Origin: Albugo candida
Taxonomy: Eukaryota; Oomycota; Peronosporomycetes; Albuginales; Albuginaceae
Direction of reading: 5' to 3'
DNA: 64,000 nt
NCBI GenBank assembly: GCA_905220665.1
Contig: CAJNAR010000165.1
Span: 124,001-188,000, forward strand
Numbering within the stretch: the first letter of the stretch is position 1; every line of letters starts with the position of its first letter. The position numbers and the translations under genes are program-made. The notes under the pieces are model-generated. The model was not told the origin of the DNA and ran no database searches. It saw nothing but the letters and a program-made list of their open reading frames with translations. Of this stretch, positions 1 through 13,000 are shown piece after piece.

Positions 1-1275
1 AGTCTGTTTTGATTCAAGGTGTGACTGAAGCTGGTACAAAGGTCATTAAATGCAGCATGCTGGACATAGATGTGACCTCAATAAGATCAAGCATAAGGTT
101 ATCCACAAAGATTTTAGCAGAACCGAGTTTAAAATGTGATTGCGCAAACTACACAAAGCAAACACACGCGCAAATGATACATTGTGAAGGAATGCATGGG
201 TCTAGAATTTTGGCTGAAGCAGACATGTTTTTCTGCGTTGTGGTTCGTATAGCGTGACTACACCAAAATCGGATATAATGTCTTCGCATTCAAGTACAAA
301 TAGCGTGACAACATCATAACCGGACACGCGCTAGTGGTCTTCGAAAGCGATTTCCACCAATCCTCAGCGCTAAAATGATAGAGTAATAACCAATCATCAT
401 TATGAACGCACTCATTAAAATGGTTTTTTGTCGTGGTTGCGTCTTCCAGACATTGATGCATCGTCCAGCTGCGGAGGTTATGCAACCATCACTCATTACC
501 CACTAAATTGACTAAGGACAATGCACACCACTTGCTGTCCAATTGCGCCCCATAAAATTACAGTATTACCCTCAGAACCTAAAGTATCATTCAGGACGCT
601 ATTGCAAGTACCGAATCTTCTGGTTGGAAGCTACAGAGTCGACATAATATGCATGCCCGGCTACCTCTACGTTTTCGTCGGTGTTCATGACCATACTTTT
701 GATTTTTCTTTCGACCAAATAAAATTAGCACCCGTATTTGACTTTTGAAGTCGCATTGAGCTATCATTATATGAGTCGTAGTGAGTTGCCATCAAATGCA
801 GACGCTATACATGCGCGGAACGACGACCAAGTTAGGTCGCACACTCCTTGTGTATGCCACTCAGATACGCCTTCCGCATCTCCTGTGTGGGCCAAACTCC
901 ATACGCTTTCATCAGCAGCTATAAGACACTTGCCGGTCATTTACGGAGAGATCATGGCAATGATATTGACCTAAATGTATTGCGAGCAGCTGTGGATTGT
1001 GTACTGCAAATAATGAGGTTAGAAATATTGCGTGCATGAGTGTACATGAGTGTGTAGGCTGCATTTATCGACAGGTTGAGCCGCTACAGTGTTATTCAAG
1101 TGCTATCCATGAGCGAGTTCGTGTCGGGCTTCTTATATTAGTTCATATTCATATCATACGACAGTTCCTATCCATAAGTCACGACATAGAGGCATTTGCG
1201 TGTCATCTGCTCCAGAAAAAATATTGTGATGATAATTTGCTGTTTCTCAGCTGAAAGAGTTCTAGTTTCGAGTTC
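1..1275. other. No supported gene; short broken frames
   Basis: I recognise no gene here. Plus-strand frames at 521-748, 738-974 and 848-1039 follow one another in different phases and contain several cysteines, so they may be debris of one decayed gene. None has a convincing start, signal peptide or known motif. No element ends or long repeats were seen. Confidence 0.3.
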
Positions 1276-2010
1276 TTAACTTTCGAGCAAGCACTGATGA
1301 AAGTACTTCTTTTCTTCATCTTCTCGTATATCCTTGATTGTCCAAGGGTATATTCGCGTTCGTGAGGTACTGGGCTGTAATCTGCGACAAACGTATTTGC
1401 TTATCAGAATCTCACTGTGTTCGGGCAAGTCGTCTACAAATAGACCGATTCGGAGGTAATCACGTTGAATCCAGCGATAATATGTCAAATATGAGTGAAT
1501 AGAAGCGAGCAATTTCGACTATCTAAGTGAGGAAACTCACCATCTCAAATGAATTGTCGACGATAATGAGATGCTACGCTTTCTCAATCAATTCTCGAGC
1601 GGACAGTCTCTTCTTTGTCCATTCATACAATTGCTTATTCAGTTCAGCGTTGTCGGGTCCGCGTCGAAGTCGTCTTTGATAGCCGTGCTGTCGATAATTA
1701 TCTAAAGCTCGACGATTTACGTAAGTTGCTGCACCTACATAAACGGTTGGCGTGAAGCGTTCCGGTGTATAAAGGTCGAACAATTACATTTCTTTCGTAT
1801 CGAAGGCTATCTGCGTACATAAACTGGTCCTCCGTCTCATCATTTTCATTCGACGACATGATCGTGGCAGCGACTCCTTGCCTGCAATTTGATTGTCCCT
1901 TGTTCTTACGCAATTCCCTTCTTGCATAAGGAACGCCTAAATATCCCGTTTCACAAATATTCCTTCTCTCGGTTCCGATCAAAGCAGAGTCCGGCGCTAT
2001 AGAAAGCTCA
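1276..2010 (-). pseudogene. Unrecognised decayed reading frames
   Basis: Three minus-strand frames lie in succession: 1982-1698, 1783-1574 and 1512-1276. They overlap or abut in different phases. The middle one is rich in Arg and Tyr, the last one in acidic residues near its end. Such a run suggests one gene broken by frameshifts or stops, or a gene with short introns, but I can assign no family. The last frame faintly resembles a small mitochondrial respiratory subunit in the spacing of its aromatic and acidic residues; I do not consider that evidence. It could also be chance open frame. Confidence 0.2.
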
Positions 2011-2947
2011 TCTTTGTGAACGAAGACTCCTCAGGAATTGGGCCTAAAAGTGCTCTGACAGAGCAATTTGGCTGTTTCCTGGATGACAGTCTTCATTCTC
2101 GATATGAAAACTTTCTAGGACAAGATAGAGGATATCGTGTGAGAAGCTCTCCCGATAAAGGTACAAGCTTGTGTGCTTTGTCGTATACAGTTCTTGTGAA
2201 GAGTGCTAATTCGGATAGCTCAATTCCATTACCAGATAGAATGATATCAAGGGCTTTGGAAAACCAACTGCTAAGCCTTTTCAGATTGTAAAGTGCGACA
2301 TTCTGTACATATATTTGTAGGAGTTTCTATGTGTCTGGTGAGATCAGTTTTCTAGCAAATTTGGTACTTGTAAACAGCTGCGACTTTGTGCTGGAACAAT
2401 GGTAAGATCAAAACAGATAAATGCATTGGCTGCAAAGGCTCTGACAACTGAACAAAGTCACATGGATATCCTGAACATGAACCAAGACTTATCTATAATT
2501 GCGTCTTGAGCTTTCGCTAGAAGAGACATAAATGCAAAGGAGATATCGTAAGATCATAACAGCGTGAGTTAGAGTCAAATTGAAGAGACAAGTAGAAAGG
2601 GTATCACCTAGGCGTGTAGAAGAGGGCAACAAAGCATTATACGGAAGGGATGGTTTACCAGCTGCACCTTCAAGTAGCGTATCGGAATAAAATTGAAAGC
2701 ATACACTCGCATGTTTGACCAAAAAAAAGCAAACTTGGCGGGGATGTCCAGGATACCGCACAATTTTTTCATCGCGACGAAAACAGCAGAGGTCATTTGT
2801 AAGTAAAAATGAGTGGAAAAGTTTGCACGTAAGCGAGATATCAGCGCAATTGGGCTAGAAATCAATCTCACAAGAAATTGCAGTACACCTCGTTGAACCT
2901 CAGCAAAATCAGCATTCAATCATTGAAAAGAAATCTCCAACCCATTC
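2011..2947. other. Intergenic, nothing recognised
   Basis: Only short overlapping frames on both strands (for example 2016-2291 plus and 2919-2608 minus). None shows a motif or a signal peptide. This is the 3' flank of the minus-strand secreted-protein gene that ends at 2948. Confidence 0.3.
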
Positions 2948-3742
2948 TTATTTCGTACGGAACAACCTTGCGAACATATTAAAGGGGTTGTGGCGAGAAA
3001 TGAATGATTTACGAGCTGTCAGTGGACCAATGTGCACAACGTTCTTTCCTTCCTCTTCCATGATCACCATATATCGCACATGCTTGAGAACTACTCTTCC
3101 AAAAACATATCCACGGTCTTGGCGTGACTCAACATTCGATCGCTCGATGCAGATTTCGAGTCCGAACGAAAATTCCAGAACTAGACAATCCGCATCTGTC
3201 TCATCGAAAGCTTCAAACACTTCAGTTGGTACTTCCAACTTATCCGTTGTGAGAGAAAAATGAATCATGTCAACAAAATTTGTAGAAGTGCTTGTTATAA
3301 CATTAGCCCAAGATCTCCCCAATGGCTCCGTTCTTCCAAACATCTTTTCATCAGTTTCCGTTGGTTCGTCAGGCGTTTGGATCTCCGAGAGGACGACCGG
3401 CTCGCCAGTTTCCGCATGACTGTCTTGTGTATTTTTAGCGATGCCTGTCAGTGTTTCTTCACACGTCAAGTGCTCTAACTTCTCGCGTATTCCAATTACT
3501 TTCAAGCCATGCGATACAATGCACACCACGCCACATTCTACCAGACTCAGAGCAGCGTTTTCGATGTCCTGTATAATCCTGGGAATAATAACTCGCTTAC
3601 CGCTTCTTTGCGAGCATGTATACTCATTTTTGTGTAATGTTAACTTCATACCTCGCGCATAAGGGCATTCACATCGAACTTTCTTCCCAACCATTGAAAG
3701 CCACAAAAGTAAAACGTTAAAGCCAAATCGTATTTGTTTCAT
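2948..3742 (-). CDS. Putative secreted protein, 264 aa, unknown family
   Basis: An uninterrupted minus-strand frame; in this decayed region a frame of this length is unlikely by chance. It stays open upstream to 3844, but I choose the inner ATG at 3742. It begins MKQIRFGFNVLLLWLS, a basic n-region followed by a hydrophobic core, which looks like a cleavable signal peptide. The upstream extension contains an oomycete-type core promoter (3771-3789), which makes the longer start unlikely. After the signal segment comes a Cys-containing stretch (CECPY, then YTCSQRSGKR), a hydrophobic region with three cysteines, an acidic Glu/Thr-rich middle, and a C-terminal half rich in Val, Ile and basic residues. 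I recognise no domain. A secreted effector-like protein is inferred from the signal peptide and lack of known homology. It stands alone; no neighbouring gene suggests its role. Whether the coding sequence is intact is not proven. Confidence 0.6.
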   Translation of the reverse strand: MKQIRFGFNVLLLWLSMVGKKVRCECPYARGMKLTLHKNEYTCSQRSGKRVIIPRIIQDIENAALSLVECGVVCIVSHGLKVIGIREKLEHLTCEETLTGIAKNTQDSHAETGEPVVLSEIQTPDEPTETDEKMFGRTEPLGRSWANVITSTSTNFVDMIHFSLTTDKLEVPTEVFEAFDETDADCLVLEFSFGLEICIERSNVESRQDRGYVFGRVVLKHVRYMVIMEEEGKNVVHIGPLTARKSFISRHNPFNMFARLFRTK

Positions 3743-3770
3743 GTCAAGTAAAACGGGGAGTGTCGTACAG

Positions 3771-3789
3771 AATAAAGCGCAAAATGAGT
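3771..3789 (-). promoter_or_regulatory. Oomycete-like Inr plus FPR core promoter
   Basis: Read on the minus strand the site is ACTCATTTTGCGCTTTATT. The published oomycete core promoter is GCTCATTYYNCAWTTTNYY (Inr joined to the flanking promoter region). I count 16 of 19 positions matching, including the whole TCATTYY Inr core and the TTT of the FPR. The predicted start A is about 43 bases before the ATG at 3742, a usual distance. The match supports both the chosen start codon and an oomycete origin, but it is one site judged by eye. Confidence 0.45.
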
Positions 3790-4136
3790 TAAAACATTCC
3801 CAGTTGAAATGTCTTAATCGCAGTGTTGTCGTCGTCGCCCTCATTTGGCCAATGAGAAGATAGCTACGCTATGATTCGTTCCCAGATGCAACGAATTGCC
3901 ATGTGAAAATGTTGCCACATTTTGACATAAATCGTACAGCGCGCAGCTGATTTTTATAGAACTTTAGCAACACATTCTGATTGTCGCATTTTTGGCGAAT
4001 GGGAGCGTTAGAAGCTAGATCGTCCTGTACCTTCTTTCTTTTCATTTACTTGAAAAAAAGGCAGCAGGTAGCATACGTCCTAGAGCTCGAGTCTGTGCAC
4101 CCACCCCTCAGAACATTTCCAGATAATTCGTGAATT

Positions 4137-4259
4137 GATATATGTTCAACCCATCGTTCTGATGAATTGTTTAACCCATCGTTCTGATATATATTTAACC
4201 CATCGTTCTGATGAATTGTTTAACCCATCGTTCTGATGAATTGATTAACCCATCGTTCT
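4137..4259 (+). repeat. Tandem minisatellite, five 24/25-bp units
   Basis: Five consecutive units share the core TTTAACCCATCGTTCT with few changes. Two unit types differ at the 5' side: a 24-bp type beginning GATATAT and a 25-bp type beginning GATGAATTG. The order is A (4137-4160), B (4161-4185), A (4186-4209), B (4210-4234), B (4235-4259). No reading frame crosses the array. Its role is unknown. Confidence 0.85.
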
Positions 4260-6114
4260 GGACAACAGGAATATTGTTGCCCTTGACTACGGCCAGCACT
4301 GATTTCAGGACCTATCAACTAATTTTTTTTACATCATAGCTTAGAACGTTTCACCTAAAAACATTATGTTCAAGACTTGAAAGACTTCTACATCTTTTTT
4401 TATAAAAAGTTTCACCTTATGGCTACTTCCTCGCACTTCGTTCATTCACTCCAACCCCAAACTTAAACAAGAGGAGACATCACGAATGCTTGATACTGAA
4501 ACGAAATGTCATAAAATTGAGAATAGAATCTCGTCGCAGCCTACCTAACGACATAGTTGCTCGGTATTCGTGATTAAAGCACATAGTAAGCGAAATGCCG
4601 TCTTGTAGTAAATAAGCAATCGTTTTGACTCATTGTTGCGTGTTCCAGTATTATACTTTTTCAGCTACATAGCATCCTCACTTCTTATCCCTTCTTACTG
4701 AACTCTCGGCTTACTACAACAAGAAATTTGCGTTCTTTGTCGATGGAAACATAGAACGATCTGTAACCACCTTGCGCTCGACGTTCTTGTGCTTTAATTT
4801 TGAGATTTGCTTACCTGATTCAAATGATCCTTCAGGGCTGGAAAGACGTCTGTAAATCAATTTTCATACCGCGATGATGATGGAACGAGATACATTCCGC
4901 AGTCAAACAGGACATGCTTATCGAAAGCGAATGCAACACTGCTTCTGCGGATACAACACTCGCAAAAATTATAACTCTACTTCGAAGAGAATCTTGAATA
5001 ATCTTTCGCGACGTGAGCGCAGAGATCAGTAATATGCGCGACCCGACCCGCTGAACTTTCTTTCGTGTGCTCTCCTATTTAAAAGGCTTTTGAACTTGGG
5101 AAAGGTAGAAAATAAGGCCTGGGCGTAGCAAGACAACATGGCTAAAAAACGTCCATGATCTGGGATATGCGCAAGAAGAAAATAAGTTTAGAGGAATACG
5201 TATTCATCAAAATAAATTGACTGATAGTGGAACCCATCCTTGAAGATGCATTAAGTGCTTCATGTGAAAAGTTTTTACTTTACCACTTAGGGATCATGCT
5301 CAAATGAAATTAATGACAGTAGTTCGAAAATGCACACGATATAAGTATCTCACTTGTTGCAACAAGAATGTAATTTCTGTAGCGGCTGGAGTGTCGATGA
5401 AGTCAGGTCGTAATATTTCTGACTTTCGGTGCCCATTCGAACTACATGGTAGAAGCGCGTTCTAAAGTGCGTGCTACAATGGTCACTTCTAAAAAATATG
5501 AAAAGGATCCAATTAGCTTGCAATGTCTGTAGATTAAATTCGTGCCGCGTTTGTCTTGACATACTCCGCAGTCTGTCTACTTCACAATTGTCCATAAGAA
5601 GCTCTCATTCGCAATTCTCATATACTGCAAAGGCGCTGTCAACAAATTCAAAAGTGAATTGGGATGAATTTGCTCATCTAATGAGCAATTTTGCTCATAG
5701 CGATTTTAAAAGCCAATCTTCTATCAAATAATATGCCATTGTAGATTCGTGAGAGGAGTATGAGCGCTATGTATGCAGTTATAGCTGCTGGAAGGTTTTA
5801 GATGATAAGCGACGAGCAAGCTCACACTCGGTTTCTCGCAAAGCATCTCACTCTTTGTATCTATCCGAAAAGAAACACGTCCGCACGGTTCAATGAGACA
5901 GTGAGATTAGCGTAAATGATTCGGTGTACAGCGTCACGCTCAACTAAGACGCCCCACTTCATGCGATTTCTACTTTTCAGATGTAAGCCAAACAACGGTG
6001 CATTTCATCGGATCTCAATGTGAAGATTCGAATTGTTTCGCCTGCGATAATTGAGAACCTGATACAGTCGAAAGTTGTGCTGTCTATAGTCTAATAATTT
6101 ACTGTGTTTTTGTT
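4260..6114. other. Intergenic, nothing recognised
   Basis: Low coding potential on both strands. Two overlapping opposite-strand frames at 5350-5595 (minus) and 5471-5731 (plus) are short and without motifs. I saw no terminal repeats or element ends. Confidence 0.3.
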
Positions 6115-7075
6115 CTAGCCCAGTGATCCTGCAAAGGTTGGTATCATCAGCGTATGTGTATGTTCATTAACATCGACTCCGATCAATGTTTCTGGAAAAA
6201 AGATACAAATCCTTTGTGTTGGACTCGTTCTGCTTAGTTTGTTGCCTGTAATATCGATCTGAGGTGAATGGACAGTTATTTTCACGTCCTTATGAATCAT
6301 GTTTCTAGCTTCCCAATCGTCTTCTTCTCTTTTCATTTACTCCTTCTTCCGGTAGCAACAGTAGGCTATTCTGAATCAGCTCTTCTCTCAAAAACTTGCA
6401 TTTGTAGTGCTAAGATAATCTCTTAATCATACAAAAGGTCTTGATTTTGCCTTCCGAAAGAATCGCATTCGTGGTTATAAACCTCCGATAGCTGTACGAG
6501 GTCTCCAATGGCGGCGTCCTTTTTGTACGGGTAACATTGCTTTCCATCAATCTCTGCTTCCAAACGGCGACTCTCCTGTACGATCTGATTACGCCCGCAG
6601 CATATTCCTTTAATTTTCTTCTCAGGCGAATCATCGCGTATTGAGAACTTGTAAGCAGCATATTGCAAGCTGCCAAAACATTCCATTGAGTTGTAAATGT
6701 GCACCATCTTATTGAGTAGCTCAGAACTGATTTTGTTTTCTGTCAGATTTCTTCTCCGCTTTTGCGATTTTTTCCGAAGTGAACCAACACCCCTTATTCC
6801 TTCAAATGTTCGCTCAGCAAATACTAATTTTAAATAACGTGATTGCTGGCAGAGGTAGAGTTTGCCTTGACTTGTTTGCGCTAATGCACCCTGCATGTAT
6901 CTCCCCACTTCAAAGGAAGGGGTGCATGCTTCGCCATAAAGACATATGATCGAAGGTACAGTATGCCTGATTTTCTTTCTGGAAGCCTTCTTGTTTCATA
7001 TTCGAGTGCGAAACCCTCTGACATTATTTCTTTGATCTCCCTTTTGCACTCAGACTCTGCATTTGGTGGTTTCAT
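6115..7075 (-). pseudogene. Unrecognised, probably decayed gene
   Basis: Three minus-strand frames in series: 7075-6881 (starts with a true ATG), 6908-6423 and 6336-6115. The middle one, about 160 residues, is the longest. Its first ATG is at 6896, because the codon at 6908 is GTG. Composition is protein-like: a basic KKSQKRRR cluster, mixed charge and two adjacent cysteines near the middle. The frames are in different phases, so if this is one gene it is broken or spliced. No family, signal peptide or catalytic motif is visible. Confidence 0.25.
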
Positions 7076-10000
7076 CCTTCTTTTTCAGTGCGATGTCATT
7101 ATCTCGGATGTTGTCCTCAAGAAAGAGATTATTCTGACTTGAATTCTTGTAATCATCTGGTTGGAGTCCAAGTAATGTCTCACAATCTTGGCCGATTTTA
7201 TCTTTGGACATATATCTATGAAGTGTGCATTTTCATTGTGTTCGATCCATCCTCATTTATACTCTTGCAATTTCTAGAATATCTCGGCTTGTAAACATTC
7301 TCAGGTAGGCACATTAGCAAGGACCGAGTGGGGATACTGTTTCGTTCGTGGGTCATCAGGTTTGTACCTCTGATAGCATTGTTCAGGACGTCATGGTCAG
7401 TATTCTTCTGAGGAATCGACGAAAACTGCAATGTGTATGGTTACTCGATAATGTCGACATACGAGACAAAATCTGTGCAGTGCCGTACAGAGGGATTTCT
7501 ACTTAGTCAGGTCAAATAAAGTGACCGCCACTTTTGCTCACTGCGTCAGCTTCATATTGGCTTCTTGGTAATGCGTGAGGTCCAAAGCGTCCCTGTCGAC
7601 AAAAGGAGTGATATTGTAACGCCGGCAGGAGGAAGGGGGAGGAGGCAAAGGAAGATTTTTTCTGGCGAAGCTCTATTTGCTAAAAAATGGAAAGTGAGAT
7701 TTTTAATTAAAGAATCCTGGTTCACCTATCTGATTGGCTAGTCCAGTTCTCCAACTAAATATGAACTATGCATGCATGTACAATGGAGGTTGTTACAGAT
7801 ATGTTATCGCCATGCAGACTACTGATTCAAGACTCGCGAGTAATTAATGCTTTGGATAGAAACATCGAAATCTTATCGAGATCAACGACTTTGCACTCAG
7901 TTCATTGTACCTCAATTCGGTCGTGTAGAACACTCTCTGAATGATCTTGTGATGAAGAAGCAAACGGTTATCTCAGGAAGTGTTGTCTCGATTACTGCGG
8001 CATGATATGCTCGTTTTCTCCTAGACCCAAAACCATGTGGATGGAGTTCGATAATTCACATCAAGACCATTTACTTCTTGCCGCCTTGGCTATGTGCTGC
8101 TTCTAGATCAGACTGCGTGAAAGGTCTTGTTCAAAGTCACTTCAATCTGAGCTGACCACCTCCTTCTAGATGGCCAAAGAAGTCATGAAGTGCTGATTGT
8201 TAGCTATTGAGGGTCTGTGGATGTAATACAACGGGTCTGCTTACTACGTTCAAGCTGGTAACTTTTGCGTTTCTTGTTAGTTTGGTAGCATTTTCGTTTA
8301 CATGAACATGCTGCTAGCACGCAACTATTTTCTTTTTCTCGCGCACTTCTTGGCAAAGAGGTCATATCGTACGAGCTTCAGGCTAGAAAGTACGCTGACC
8401 TTGTGGGCCTCCTTCAAGAATTCCTAGTATCGACTCGCGAACTAGAGCAATTCTCAATCCATGTTGAAGAGGTCCTTTCCCATTTTCGAGAGGGCGTGCA
8501 AAACTTTGATACCAAAATTCACTCTTCGTCTTTTTCTTCAGTACGACGTGCTCTCCCATAAAGATAGCGTTTTTGTTCATTGTGTTCGCATACGCCTTAA
8601 CAGACACCACAAACAACTCGAAATTGGTCGGGTACCATTACAGCCTTCAGCGAGATGTAGTCAAATTTTGCCGAGCATGTGAAGATGCTTTTGTGACAAC
8701 AGAAGCCCCGAAGACGATATAGTGACTGTGCAAGCAGTCTCGCTGATAGTGCTTTTGGATCCTCTCATTCTACTACTGATTGCAGTATCTTCCTGCTCCA
8801 TCGGTGATATGCGAGATCACGAGCCAAACATAATATCTTTAAGCCCCATACTGGGATGGATAGTGAGCGTCGATGACGAGGAGAGCCAGCCGCATTAATG
8901 GATAAGGATTAAAAGTTCTTTATAGGCTGACTGGTTTGAACCAAACTCGACCGGGTTATGTATATATTAAGCGCACAAAAGGAACTTGTATGCAAGATGG
9001 CCTCGATTTCGATCGTTTTTGGTGTGACGTTTGTTGATAGATGTATCGACCCGAGTACATCAGTGACGCGTCCTGTGCAGCATATGCGTGTAGAATACCA
9101 CGCATGAATGATTCGTAGATTTATAATTAATGACTTGTGAGAAAGTAGGGTCTACTTAATTCTCAGTGCCCACATCGGCTTGTATTCCTTGCAGAACTAA
9201 CGAATCAAAATGGAGGAAGGTTTGAGAGTAGTAATGCGGAATGCGCTCGTGATTAAACAATCATTTCCGAAAAGTTGAGATTTTTAGTACGACCACATCA
9301 TTTGATTCAAGTGTGAGCCTTCATGCACGATTGCGATACAGGCAACAAGTCAGATTCTCGCACATACTCACGACAAAGAGTAGGAATGGTGTTTTATGTA
9401 ATTTTCAGTGAGAAATCTTCGCGATCATTTCTGATATCCTTCTCATAAAACGGATTCTGCGCTGGTACGCAATGGATGAAACGACAAGCCTTGTTGACAT
9501 TTGGAAGGAAGATTAAGCGTACCTGCACATTAAGCTGGTGATTTACTCTCCCAATATCGGTGAAGCTTTGAGTAAGTATTGACTAACTTCTGATAACTCC
9601 CGTGTCGCCCGAGTGTGATGTGGTCCGAGTGATAAAGAGAGCACTGACATCCGTTGGTGAAGACGCCAAGTTGAGCGAACGTGAGGCTCTTTATTATTAT
9701 GTTTTATTCGTTCACGTAAGTTCGTATGCTCCTTTTCCGAAAAGAATACGACGCATCCTAAGATTCTTTTCCGTCTATCATTATCGCTTTTGTCGCATTC
9801 TTAAGTACTCTGACTTCCAGAAGAATCGCATGAAACATAAGAGTGCATCCTTTTGCATCAAGAACTTAAGAAGATCAACAAGGTTGATAGATCAAGAAGG
9901 ATAATAGATTAAGAGCGTTGGTAGATTAGGAAGGTTAAGAAGGTTAGGAATGTCGTTTGCCATGCTAGATTGAAGTGATTGATCAAATTAGCGTGGCCTC

Positions 10001-13000
10001 GGAATAGTTGGAATGAGCTGAAACACATCATCGCTTTAGAATTTAATGCTAAATTAGAACGAGCTCGTGAAAGACATGTCCTTCAATTTTATATCATTCT
10101 GCCGTGTCAACGACCGATTAAGGTTTCTCTTGAGTCTCATTATGATGATATCACCATATTTATTTCAGCTTAAAAGGGTGCTTTGAGTCTCACATGACAT
10201 TCTTTCGTTCCTATTCGCCAGCTGGCATAGCCACATCGAGTAGCAGAAGGCGCATACTGTCAACGATGTTGTCGCTTCATCGATGTAGCACTTTATGCTC
10301 AATGACTGGAGACACTTCTTGTTGTAACCACGAACCTCCGCCTTGAAGACAGTACATGTCATCAGCCGTGTTGCTCAAAACGATGGATTTTATAGAATAT
10401 CAGAGTTTATCTTTATCCCATATGGAAGTTGGAAGAGTGTCTTCCGACAACTCTGTCAACCGGTTGACTTCTGACTCCCAGCTGGATCTTACATTGGATT
10501 ATACATGTAGATCCTGCAGTAAGCACGTAAACAGGTGAGGTGATTTCTCTAACAACAGCGATGTCGGAGCTAGAGCAGTGCTGGAGAAAGTATTGATAGC
10601 TCTGTAGTAGGATATTCCCCAAGCGACGTACTGACTATACGCTTTATCAACGGAGGTCTCAGCTTTTGTTCCATCTCTCTTTTATAGCGATCTTGAAAAG
10701 GTATGACGGTAGGGCCCATACCATGTCAATGCTTCTCAATTGTGTTATCCGAGTTGAACTAGTGGCTATTCTGCGCATTCAGAGTACCCTCTTGATAAAG
10801 CTTCTCTAGCCTGCTACAGTACTCAACGACATTGACTTGTAGCAGAAGCGAAGAAGGGATTATCCAAATTACAATTCTTTGCTTCAGTCCAATCCTTTTT
10901 ATTTTATGTGTGGGTATATGGCCGATTGCTGCGCGATCATGAAAAGAATTTGTGACCTTACATGGTCAAAAATCACAACAAATTTCGTGGAATTACAGAT
11001 CAAGGACAGAATTGCATAACGTTTCGCCGATGTGAACGGGAGATGCAGACAAAATGGTACACAGCTATAGCTCGCCACTGAAATAGATTGTTCCAGATTT
11101 ATCTCGATAATGAATCAACCACAGCAAGTTTATGGCGCAAGCTTACGTCTGAAGAGATGATGCGATGGTTCTTTCAGGATGTCGAATATTTGCGCAGACA
11201 GAGAGCACGATGAACAACGCTGTACTTATAACTGTATGAGAAGGTAAGCACAACTTTCGAGACGTTGCCGCATTCTGCTGACAGTGTACAACAATGGATT
11301 GATGAGGTGAGAGCCGCAAAAGTGAGCTGCAGTTGATCGCGGCTGCGTGCTTTGTTTTTGTGGATCAAGAGAGTCGTATACGTTGAAACGCTGCAGGAAT
11401 GCTCTGAACAGAACTCTGACTCCACAGAGCATTGGGATTACTTAGGTTCACCCGATCAGCAAATAAATGAGTTGCAATCCGCTGTTTTGCTTCTGATATC
11501 CATCTAGTTTACGAATGCGATTTGCGACAGAAATATTGAGGTTCTTAAGTCTAATTTGTACTTCTTTGGTCCAATTTTTGATACATTTCGTCAATTAGCG
11601 TGGATTGCGATGGAGATGGGTCTGGAGACGGCGGAGCATATGCATGGCAAAGATACCGTTCTGGATAGACCATATACTGAAAAGATATCGCCACCATCTA
11701 AATTGTCTAAAAGTTCCTCCAAAGGTTTACATGCCCGAGCTGAAGAATTGATAAGTTTACAACGTCAACGTCGAAGCTTTCTTTCAGGAACAAGCTTGCT
11801 TCCAGCACATACTTAGCCACCTCAGCGTGTTTTAACGGCGCTGGCAACGGTCCTTCTGGCTCGGTTGTTCCGTTTTATCGACTAGGTGCCGCTCATCAAG
11901 CGGTATGCTTCTTGTACGTGTGGATGACCAATTCCAGATCGTATCACTGATTCATCGAGCCAAAAGTTGTAGAGCTCTCTTCAAATAGTACAACTCTTCG
12001 TCTCTGACTCGGTCCAGCTCTGTATTCCACAGTACTCCCCTACACAGACAGCAAGTCCCTATTTTACTTTGTTTTGCGATTCCAATACAGAGACTAGCCG
12101 ATGGAGGAATTCGTCGGAGCTGGAAAATAGGGTCAAATAGTGATCGGGCATCAGGTGGTTTGCTTCTTTTGGCACAGTTGCAAGAATTCATGTGTGGATC
12201 GCGCAATCCTGAAGTTGTCAACATTCTAGAAGCTCGTCAGTTTATTCGTTAATCATCGGAGGAGCAGTATGAACATTTCCAAATAAGCTGATGAGCGTCT
12301 TCTCGATGCGTTATCATCGATAATGAATGCAATACGCGAGAATGTGAAGCTCGTGGTCAATCTTTTCCTTCCAACGTTGTCCACTGAAGGCATTGAGCTC
12401 ACCTGACCATGTGATGATGAATAACCACACGTACTTTACAAATCTAAGTTATAAGCACTATGCGTGTAATTGTGTACGTGTATGAAAGTCTTCAAATTGT
12501 GACATCACACAAAGGCTTAAGAATGACATCTCATTATTCAGAGCCTCATCCTCAATCTCGCCACGCTTCCTTATGCGTCTGGCGTCACATGTGAATCAAG
12601 CGCAAATGAATGCAACCTGTAGTGAGAGTATTTCTGTGACGCCTGGGACGTTTGTATCGACTTAGAACCGAAGATTTGGTTGCGTGGTGAGATGCATAAA
12701 AGTCGTATTTATGTTTCCAAAGAAGTCACGCCGATTCAAACAAACGATTCAGTGTCATCGTCGTGTATTTTCAGTAATGGCATGTCGTGAAAGCTCATCA
12801 ACATCCCCGAAGCAATCTTCCGCGTTCAAGTGGGCAGTGAACTGCGATCGAGTTATGTCCGTTTTTCCACCACTTTTGTTGAAAGAGTGCTCTAAATATA
12901 GTCAGAACGATTGCATTAAGCATATTGTGAATCGTTTCTGTCTGATCTGCATGTCCTTCTTATTTTGAGAATTATGATGATTGCTGTCAAGCTCTAGAGT

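Noticed and set aside
1276..1512. Similarity to a small cytochrome bc1 subunit
   Set aside because: Only the spacing of a few aromatic and acidic residues agrees; no conserved block can be aligned.
4137..4259. CRISPR-like array
   Set aside because: Units are contiguous without unique spacers and the context is eukaryotic, so it is a minisatellite.
9865..9955. Telomere-like repeat
   Set aside because: The units are irregular and do not match TTAGGG-type repeats.
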